From NCBI GenBank assembly GCA_965228045.1, contig OZ245789.1, forward strand, positions 1,984,001-2,048,000: 64,000 nt of DNA, given 5' to 3'. This DNA comes from JANQEU01 sp965228045. GTDB lineage: Bacteria > Bacteroidota > Bacteroidia > Cytophagales > Cyclobacteriaceae. The position numbers were made by a program, and so were the translations under genes. Below the pieces are notes generated by a model. That model was not told the origin of the DNA. It saw only the letters and a program-made list of their open reading frames with translations, and did no database searches. Positions 58,317 to 64,000 of the stretch are shown here, one piece after another; position 1 is the first letter of the stretch, and each line of letters starts with the position of its first letter.

Positions 58317-59627
58317 ATGAGAATCACATCAATACAACTGTTTCTCATCTGTTTGGTTCTTGGTTGCCAGGATAGATCTGCACAAAATAGCAATTCATTT
58401 CCGGCGCCGGATCCACCGCGACCCATCGCTTCCGAAGAATGGCCGGAATCACTAAAGAGAGAAGTTTATCATGACAAAGTTCTCGGATTATTGGTTGGCT
58501 CAGCGATAGGAGATGCCATGGGAGCTCCTGTGGAAATGTGGGGAAGAGAGCAGATGATCGTTCAATACGGATTTATTTCCGATTTACTCAATGTACGAAG
58601 AGAAGGCTCACCGGAAGGTCCATGGGAGGACAATCTGGCAGCTGGAGGCACCACGGATGATACCCGCTGGAAATTTCTTTTTGCCCAGTTTATGCTGGAA
58701 AATGAATCACTGGATACGATCAGACCTGACCAGTTTGCGCAGTTCATTATTGACATTTATGAAAATGAGAAGGAGCAGGTCTCCGACGTAAGGTCCTTCG
58801 AACCAGAGCCAATGGAGCGGGAGATCACACACATGGCATGGCTTCAGGAATGGGCCAGGGTTTCCAGACCGTATCTCGAAAATGACATTCAGGGTTACAG
58901 TTATGCATTGAACAGGTTTTACGGTGGAGAGATGGCTTGTGCGGGAATGTTGTACTCTCCGATGGTCGGGGTATTTTTTCCTGGTCAGGCCAATGAGGCA
59001 TACATTCAGGCTTACGGCGTTGGGCTTTTCGATCTGGGCTATGCCAGAGACGTGATGGCACTGACATCCTCGTACGTAGCGGAGGCCATGGATCCGGATT
59101 GCGACTATCAAAGGCTTAAGCGTTTATCAGAAACGGTTGACCCAATGCGTTATTTCAACAGCCGGTTGGTTGGCAGACTTGCGGACAACAGCTCCAGTAT
59201 TGCAAGGCAAATTGTCTATGACATCAATGGCTTGAAAGAAGAGGACATCGATCCGGATCTTCGTATCCCATCAAATTACAAGGGCACAAACCTTGAATAC
59301 TACAAATTGACAGAGGCATTTGATATGCTGGATGATCATCTTCAGATGATACCTTTTCATGCCGGAGAAATCCACCTGATAAATCTGGTCGCCCTTGAAT
59401 ATTCCGATGGAAACTTTCAGAAAGCCATGGAATTTGTGGTCAACTTTGGCCGGGACAATGATACCGTTGGTGCCGTCACCGGCGCAATTCTTGGTGCTTT
59501 CCACGGCTATTCAGGATTACCTGAATCACTTTCAAAAAAAGTCCTGGATGTTTCCAGAAACGAAATAAAGATCGACCTGGAAAAATTGGCTCAGGACATT
59601 ACCAATAAGGTTTTTGGCCCGGCCTAG
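58317..59627 (+). CDS. ADP-ribosylglycohydrolase family lipoprotein
   Basis: 436-aa protein with lipoprotein signal (MRITSIQLFLICLVLGC, Cys17) and an ADP-ribosylglycohydrolase (DraG/ARH) domain: LLVGSAIGDAMGAPVEMWG, TTDDT (residues 112-116) and GRDNDTVGAVTGAILGAFHG (378-397) supply the binuclear metal ligands in DraG-type enzymes (usual form GGDTDT). The presence of a lipid anchor places it in the periplasm or outer membrane, unusual for an enzyme class best known from the cytoplasm. Candidate substrates are ADP-ribosylated compounds or other N-ribosides. Its coupling to the sugar kinase gene suggests that the ribose-type product is imported and phosphorylated. Confidence 0.85.
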   Translation: MRITSIQLFLICLVLGCQDRSAQNSNSFPAPDPPRPIASEEWPESLKREVYHDKVLGLLVGSAIGDAMGAPVEMWGREQMIVQYGFISDLLNVRREGSPEGPWEDNLAAGGTTDDTRWKFLFAQFMLENESLDTIRPDQFAQFIIDIYENEKEQVSDVRSFEPEPMEREITHMAWLQEWARVSRPYLENDIQGYSYALNRFYGGEMACAGMLYSPMVGVFFPGQANEAYIQAYGVGLFDLGYARDVMALTSSYVAEAMDPDCDYQRLKRLSETVDPMRYFNSRLVGRLADNSSSIARQIVYDINGLKEEDIDPDLRIPSNYKGTNLEYYKLTEAFDMLDDHLQMIPFHAGEIHLINLVALEYSDGNFQKAMEFVVNFGRDNDTVGAVTGAILGAFHGYSGLPESLSKKVLDVSRNEIKIDLEKLAQDITNKVFGPA

Positions 59628-60772
59628 ATGCCAAAGTATTGTCTCAGAATTGCTCGTAAAAAAGGTTTGGATGGGACCGAGGTAATGACTTTAAGATCCT
59701 CTCCAAGAGAAGTTTCTTCGTTCAGAAAACGGAAGACCTGGTCGACAGTCAGCTTTTGATAAAGTGTTGAGAATATCCGCTTAACCATCGGATTATTGTA
59801 GTTCAAAATATCCAGCAGCAACGTGTCATAGACGCGGTACTTTTTGGAAATCAAGCCATCATCTACGTCTTTGCCGGTTTTTAGATTGGAAATTATTCTT
59901 GCTACTTTTCTTTCGGTTAGCTTGAAGGAATACCCTGTAGAGGCTTTGACCCATCCTCCGGCGGTACCAATTTTGGTCAGGAACATAGAATTTTCCTGCT
60001 CAAATCGGTAATTGGTCATTGGGATCACCCCAAACTCATCTTCTACGATTTCATATTTTTCAATGTTCAGGTGGTCTGAAATATATTCTTTCAGCACAGA
60101 TTCATAGACGTCTTTCCCGACAAGATCCGGAGTGAAAAAAGTAAACTCAATCAATGCAGAGTCTTCTGAAGTGGGTAATTGATAGATGAAACTGGTGGTA
60201 TCCTGATAGGAAAACCGGAAGTCCATCATGCTCATTTTATCTTTTACAAAAACGGGCTCGCTCGTTTTGATAAACCATCCCAGAAAATGTTGCTTAATTC
60301 TGAGAGCATTGCCCTGACCTGCTTCAAAATCCTCAGACATCCTACTGTCAAATACATGCCGGGCCCTGAAAGTGTCTTCGTGGCACCGCATAGTGACGTT
60401 TTCCTCAAGAATGACATCGGTAACTTCTTTTTCTACCCGATGAAACTGAGGAGTGTTAAGCGATTCCTTCACGTATTGATAGAAATCAACTGATCGGATC
60501 ATTTTATACTGATAAGGTCGTATTGATTTTTCAAGATCAAGTCCCGGGCCGTGAAATTCAAACTGGTCCCATGAGTGCGAAACCAGGTCATCCCATGGGC
60601 CATCACCTTTCTCCCAAAATGACCAGGTTTTGTCGTTTTCATTCTTTTGGGACTTGTCAATTAGGAGAATTCGCTTTTTCTCGAAAAATGGATCATTTTT
60701 TATGGCCAGCGCAAGCTGACTTCCTGCCACACCCACACCTATAATGGCATAATCAAAGAGTATATCTGACAT
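59624..60772 (-). CDS. crtY: Lycopene cyclase (CrtY-type)
   Basis: 382-aa flavoprotein: N-terminal FAD site DYAIIGVGVAGSQLALAI, DKTWSFWEKG (the family's W-FW), RPYQYKMIRSVDFYQYV, SALIEFTFFTP (position of the catalytic acidic motif) and GTAGGWVKASTGYSF. It makes beta-ionone rings from lycopene-type ends. As the last gene of crtD/I-cruF-crtY, it should close one end of a carotenoid whose other end carries a hydroxyl. Convergent stop shared with the ADP-ribosylglycohydrolase gene (CTAG, 59624-59627); its start overlaps the cruF stop by 20 bases. Confidence 0.92.
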   Translation of the reverse strand: MSDILFDYAIIGVGVAGSQLALAIKNDPFFEKKRILLIDKSQKNENDKTWSFWEKGDGPWDDLVSHSWDQFEFHGPGLDLEKSIRPYQYKMIRSVDFYQYVKESLNTPQFHRVEKEVTDVILEENVTMRCHEDTFRARHVFDSRMSEDFEAGQGNALRIKQHFLGWFIKTSEPVFVKDKMSMMDFRFSYQDTTSFIYQLPTSEDSALIEFTFFTPDLVGKDVYESVLKEYISDHLNIEKYEIVEDEFGVIPMTNYRFEQENSMFLTKIGTAGGWVKASTGYSFKLTERKVARIISNLKTGKDVDDGLISKKYRVYDTLLLDILNYNNPMVKRIFSTLYQKLTVDQVFRFLNEETSLGEDLKVITSVPSKPFLRAILRQYFGI

Positions 60773-61403
60773 ATAGAAATCCGAAAAAGATCAATTGACT
60801 AAATAGTAAATGCAGACTGAATTTTAAGTTTCCTTCCAATTTAAACAATTGTAATACCAGGTGAAGCATCGCCGAAACCACAAACCATCCGATATAATTT
60901 GAAAGTGGAACGGGGGATAGTTCAAACTCCCAAAAATCGATGACCGGTGCCGAATACTCCATTAAGAAATCAAGACCAACCATTATCAAAGCACCAGTCA
61001 ATACCCGGATGTAGAGCTTTCCCGTCAGCCAATTGGAGACAGCAAGACTTGTAAATGTCAGTATTCCCCAGTTTATTCCTATGAGCCATGGGACACCACC
61101 GATCTTTGGTCCTAAATTCCGTCCATAGCTATAATCACCAAAAAGGAAACCATAATTCACACCCAGCCATTCAACGATCATTCCGGTGGCAAAACAAAGC
61201 AAAAACAGAAATCCATATTTGAGATTCGAGACCGGATACATCCAAAGCAATAGGCCAAATAGTATAAGCAAATTGAGGGGTGTTTTGGTAAGAAACCAGG
61301 AGTCATGACCTAACGCTATTCCGATGATCGCCGAAATATGAAAAAGCCACAAAATGAAAATGGCGATATTCTCAGATTTAATTGCTTTGATTAGTTCAGT
61401 CAC
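60753..61403 (-). CDS. cruF: CruF-type carotenoid 1,2-hydratase (DUF422)
   Basis: 216-aa membrane protein with about seven hydrophobic segments; LCFATGMIVEWLGVNYGFLFGDYSYGRNLGPKIGGVPWLIGINW is the DUF422/CruF hallmark (E-G-G-x-Y-x-G pattern in the loops). CruF hydrates the terminal psi end of lycopene- or gamma-carotene-type carotenoids, giving a 1'-hydroxyl. Overlaps crtY by 20 bases and the desaturase gene by 8 bases. Together they point to monocyclic, hydroxylated carotenoids (saproxanthin, myxol or flexixanthin). Confidence 0.9.
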   Translation of the reverse strand: MTELIKAIKSENIAIFILWLFHISAIIGIALGHDSWFLTKTPLNLLILFGLLLWMYPVSNLKYGFLFLLCFATGMIVEWLGVNYGFLFGDYSYGRNLGPKIGGVPWLIGINWGILTFTSLAVSNWLTGKLYIRVLTGALIMVGLDFLMEYSAPVIDFWEFELSPVPLSNYIGWFVVSAMLHLVLQLFKLEGNLKFSLHLLFSQLIFFGFLYVRYTL

Positions 61404-62865
61404 AATCGGGAATTAGGTTTGTGGCAATTTTAGCAGAAAGGAGCGAAAGTGGGATGCCTCCTCCGGGATGTACCGATCCTCCTACAAAATACAGGTTTTT
61501 CAGCTTTGAGCTAAAGTTCGGATGACGAAGAAATGCCGAGAACATAGAATTGCTGGAAGTGCCGTATAATGAACCCTGATGGGAGCTGGTCTTTTCTTCG
61601 ATCATGACCGGATCCAGTTTTTCCTCCGCAATGATCAATGGCTCGATATCTACACCCAAATTTCGCTTTAACTTGTTCAGAATTACTGCCCTTGCTTTTT
61701 GTGAGAGCTTATTCCAGTCGTCACCTTCATTGGAGGGAACATTGATCATTACAAACCAGTTTTCACAACCTGGAGGTGCGTCTCCGGGCAGATGCTTACT
61801 GGTGATATTGATATAAATCGTGGGGTCATCGTCGAGCTTTTTGAGGTCGAAAATATTTTGAAATTCCTGATGGTAGTTTTCACTAAAGAAGATGTTGTGC
61901 AGCCCTAGTTTGTCAAATTCCCGATTGATGCCCCAGTAGAAGATCAGCGCGGAGCTTGATCTTTCTTGCTTTAGGATTCGCTCTGGTTGAGGAATGTCGG
62001 AAAGCAACCTTCTATAAGTCGAAAAAATATCCATGTTGCTCACTATCAGATCACTCTCATATACGCCCTGTGGAGTTTCGACAGCGGTAGCCGTTTTTTG
62101 TTCATGGCTTATGCCAAGGACAGGTTCAGAAAACCTGAATTCGACCCCCTGTTCCATACCGAACTCGAAGAGGCTTTTCGCAATGGCATGCATTCCGTTC
62201 TTAGGCAGGTAGGTGCCATGATGCATTTCCAGATGTGGGATCAGCGACATAATGCCAGGGGTTTTGTAAGGTGAAGAGCCATTGTAGGTAGCATACCGAT
62301 CAAAGAATTGAACCAGCTTTGGGTTATTTAATTTTTGACGATTGATACCATGCAGCGTGCTCATCAGGTCTAGCTTTCCAATTTTGGAGATGGCAGATAA
62401 GGTTTCTTTAGAAAGGTAGGTATTGATTTTATGCAGAGACTTTTCCAGAAAGAGCGGAGCGGTAAGATCGTACTTCAGTTTGGCGTTTTTAAGGTAGGAG
62501 CTGATCTTGTCACCATCTTCATTGAAAACTTCGGCAGCTTTTTTTATAAACTGTTGTTTATCTGCGTTGGCAGTAAACCTTGTGCCGTCTTCCCAGAAAT
62601 ACCTGCAAACTTCCTCACATTTTAAGTAATGAAAATAGGATTTCGGATCAACTTCGAATAATCCGAAAAGCTCCTCCACAAAACCAGGCATGGTAAAAAG
62701 CGATGGACCCGTATCCCACCGAAAGCCGTTTTGTTCTATGGAATTGATCTTCCCGCCGAAATAGGAGTTGGCTTCAAATACCGTTACATCATAGCCCTTC
62801 TTTCGCAATCGAAGTGCCGCAGCTAGTCCGCCAATTCCGGATCCGATAATACTGGCTTTTTTCAA
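61396..62865 (-). CDS. Carotenoid desaturase (CrtI/CrtD type)
   Basis: 489-aa FAD-dependent desaturase: KASIIGSGIGGLAAALRLRKKGYDVTVFEAN (dinucleotide fold), YFGGKINSIEQNGFRWDTGPSLFTMP and the C-terminal NLYFVGGSVHPGGGIPLSLLSAKIA signature. First gene of the cluster, followed directly by cruF and crtY. Its place beside cruF suggests CrtD (3',4'-desaturation after hydration) rather than the phytoene desaturase CrtI, which should be found with crtB elsewhere; sequence alone does not separate the two. Starts 139 bp from the small gene at 63005; the gap shows no other clear element. Confidence 0.88.
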   Translation of the reverse strand: MKKASIIGSGIGGLAAALRLRKKGYDVTVFEANSYFGGKINSIEQNGFRWDTGPSLFTMPGFVEELFGLFEVDPKSYFHYLKCEEVCRYFWEDGTRFTANADKQQFIKKAAEVFNEDGDKISSYLKNAKLKYDLTAPLFLEKSLHKINTYLSKETLSAISKIGKLDLMSTLHGINRQKLNNPKLVQFFDRYATYNGSSPYKTPGIMSLIPHLEMHHGTYLPKNGMHAIAKSLFEFGMEQGVEFRFSEPVLGISHEQKTATAVETPQGVYESDLIVSNMDIFSTYRRLLSDIPQPERILKQERSSSALIFYWGINREFDKLGLHNIFFSENYHQEFQNIFDLKKLDDDPTIYINITSKHLPGDAPPGCENWFVMINVPSNEGDDWNKLSQKARAVILNKLKRNLGVDIEPLIIAEEKLDPVMIEEKTSSHQGSLYGTSSNSMFSAFLRHPNFSSKLKNLYFVGGSVHPGGGIPLSLLSAKIATNLIPDCD

Positions 62866-63004
62866 AATATCAGGTTGACAAAGTGATCAAACATCATCAG
62901 GGACGTTTTTGGTTCAGCCAATTTAGATCATATTCTCACATGATAAAGCGCATACCAGATTTCAGCTTTAATGATGAGCTTTAATCCAGTTAAACACTAC
63001 AACG

Positions 63005-63136
63005 ATGATGACTAAGAGAATAGAACTAAAGGACTGGTTTACTATGGCAATGATCATAGGCTTTCTTGCCTGGAACTTACACTTCTGGATCAAATTCGTG
63101 AGCCGGCTTCTGGCCGAAGCACCATTTCCATTTTAA
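63005..63136 (+). CDS. Small single-helix membrane protein (43 aa)
   Basis: ORF of 43 residues (second ATG at 63008 possible) with a basic N-terminus (MMTKRIELKDWF) and one hydrophobic segment (TMAMIIGFLAWNLHFWIKFVSR), then LLAEAPFPF. Too short for standard ORF cut-offs but with plausible composition. It lies upstream of, and in the same direction as, the secreted 127-aa protein. Function unknown. Confidence 0.5.
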   Translation: MMTKRIELKDWFTMAMIIGFLAWNLHFWIKFVSRLLAEAPFPF

Positions 63137-63200
63137 GCGGATTCATCAATGATTTGTTTTTTAATGATGATAGCTAAAACTTTGTTACTAAACATCTCAA

Positions 63201-63584
63201 ATGCTGAGGCTTCAAATTGTAATTTTTCTGGTGCTTTTAACTTTTGCCGGCAGGGCTCAGTCCACATTGGATGAAATATATACGACCTGGGCAAAGGATA
63301 ATATTCCAAAGTCCCACGGCCAGATTGTGTCAATGGTCAACAAGGTCTGGGGAGAGGATGAGAAAAGGACCAAACCTATCATTGAGCTTCAGTGCAAATC
63401 GCTGAATCAGCTCCTCGTCAAAATTCAATCGGAAGGGGTCAACCAGGATTTCTTGTTTGAGGCGCTTTCCAAATGGTCCGAGGCTCCGGAGGCTGATCGC
63501 AATCAAAATTGGTGGGAGTGGCCGGATACCAATTGGATACAGGTACAAAAAACGTACAATGAATTACTGGCTGCCGGGGACTAA
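63201..63584 (+). CDS. Secreted protein of unknown function (127 aa)
   Basis: Signal peptide MLRLQIVIFLVLLTFAGRAQ (cleavage after Gln20) followed by a soluble domain with WAKDNIPKSHGQIVSMVNKVWGEDEKRTKPI and SEAPEADRNQNWWEWPDTNW. No family recognised. Its stop overlaps the stop of the convergent EF-hand gene (CTAA, 63581-63584). Confidence 0.65.
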   Translation: MLRLQIVIFLVLLTFAGRAQSTLDEIYTTWAKDNIPKSHGQIVSMVNKVWGEDEKRTKPIIELQCKSLNQLLVKIQSEGVNQDFLFEALSKWSEAPEADRNQNWWEWPDTNWIQVQKTYNELLAAGD

Positions 63585-64000
63585 CCTGGCGTCTGCTCAC
63601 TTCGGCTGGTGAATTTGTATATTTCAGGGTTTCCAAAAAGTAAATTCCCAACACTGCTTGACTCATCGCTCAGAAAGAACTCCCGTATTGCTTTGGCCAT
63701 CTCTTCGCGACTGATTCTCATATCGCCATCGAGATCCAGGCTCTTAAAGCAAAAGTCCGCCTGCTTAATACCTACTCTCAACGAGACAAAAAAGCAGAGA
63801 TACTCCTGTTTGGAAAGTTGCTTGTCATCATTTTTATCAAAAATGTAGAAAATATCATCAAGTGCATTATTCAATACCTTGTCGAATTTCTCCTTGTCGG
63901 AATGCGCTATCTTATCCATCAGGTCAAGCCAGGTGGGAAGATTACAATTGAATAATCCATCCGTGTGGGCATAAAAACGAATGAACTTCCATATTTCTTT
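63581..64000 (-). CDS. EF-hand domain protein, 5' end beyond the window
   Basis: Calcium-binding-type protein with two EF-hand loops, DKNDDKQLSKQEY and DLDGDMRISREEM, separated by a linker, and a C-terminal tail. The first in-frame ATG is at 63919, but the frame stays open to the window edge and reads as sensible protein (IWKFIRFYAHTDGLFNCNLPTWLDL), so the gene most likely starts outside the window. No signal peptide can be judged. Role unknown. Confidence 0.82.
   Translation of the reverse strand, partial: KEIWKFIRFYAHTDGLFNCNLPTWLDLMDKIAHSDKEKFDKVLNNALDDIFYIFDKNDDKQLSKQEYLCFFVSLRVGIKQADFCFKSLDLDGDMRISREEMAKAIREFFLSDESSSVGNLLFGNPEIYKFTSRSEQTPG

Overview
The window looks like a chromosomal segment of a pigmented, probably marine or aquatic member of the Bacteroidota, most likely order Cytophagales. 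The signs are a hybrid histidine kinase paired with a LytTR regulator, M56 peptidase/BlaI pairs, an LruC-domain lipoprotein, large FtsX-type permeases, lipoproteins with short Cys signal peptides, TAnnTTTG-like -7 promoter boxes, few Shine-Dalgarno sites, and a carotenoid cluster of the myxol/saproxanthin/flexixanthin type. No rRNA, tRNA or CRISPR array was recognised. All functional calls come from reading motifs by eye; no database search was run.

Layout. 1-3007: a hybrid kinase (cut by the left edge) and a LytTR response regulator. 3008-20725: a 17.7-kb minus-strand surface polysaccharide cluster. It is read from a stand-alone receiver and a phosphoglycosyl transferase through an LruC lipoprotein, glycosyltransferases, a short TolC-like protein, a Wzz/Wzc-type protein, a flippase, a sulfotransferase, an acyltransferase, a polymerase/ligase and an FkbM methyltransferase. 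Two promoters inside it (near 15000 and 20750) share a 43-bp upstream block. 20880-26110: an exported intradiol dioxygenase-like protein, a malonate module (malonyl-CoA synthetase, MadL, MadM) and an SLC13 transporter. 26150-28347: a BlaI-type repressor with palindromic operator, and an M56-M23 peptidase fusion. 28358-36352: a DUF998 protein, mnmE, and a Tro/Mnt-type metal ABC operon with a DtxR-family regulator and operator; an intact IS3-family element sits between its two permease genes. 36407-41051: a glycosyltransferase and dapD-DUF3108-TPR-lysA (diaminopimelate/lysine synthesis). 41043-47719: mostly single genes, including an NhaC antiporter, a formylglycine-generating enzyme with both active-site cysteines, a DinB/YfiT protein and a DUF4097 repeat protein, plus a frameshifted barrel gene. 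47716-53280: a tight five-gene operon of permease, glutamine-synthetase-like ligase, SDR, aldehyde dehydrogenase and class I amidotransferase. 53299-64000: a small lipoprotein, an MFS transporter, an FtsX permease, a methylthioribose-kinase-like protein with an ADP-ribosylglycohydrolase lipoprotein, three carotenoid genes, two small proteins, and an EF-hand protein cut by the right edge.

Most novel candidate: the 47716-53256 operon. It has the glutamylate, oxidise, oxidise, deglutamylate logic of the Puu putrescine pathway, but a short-chain alcohol dehydrogenase stands where the flavin amine oxidase would be, and the permease resembles ethanolamine permeases. This predicts catabolism of ethanolamine (or another amino alcohol) through gamma-glutamyl intermediates, without a cobalamin ammonia lyase. 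The permease start codon lies inside a perfect 12-bp hairpin. Other points worth following are the shared promoter block of the polysaccharide cluster, the permease-DtxR fusion, the IS insertion in the metal operon, and the almost complete lack of space between convergent genes.
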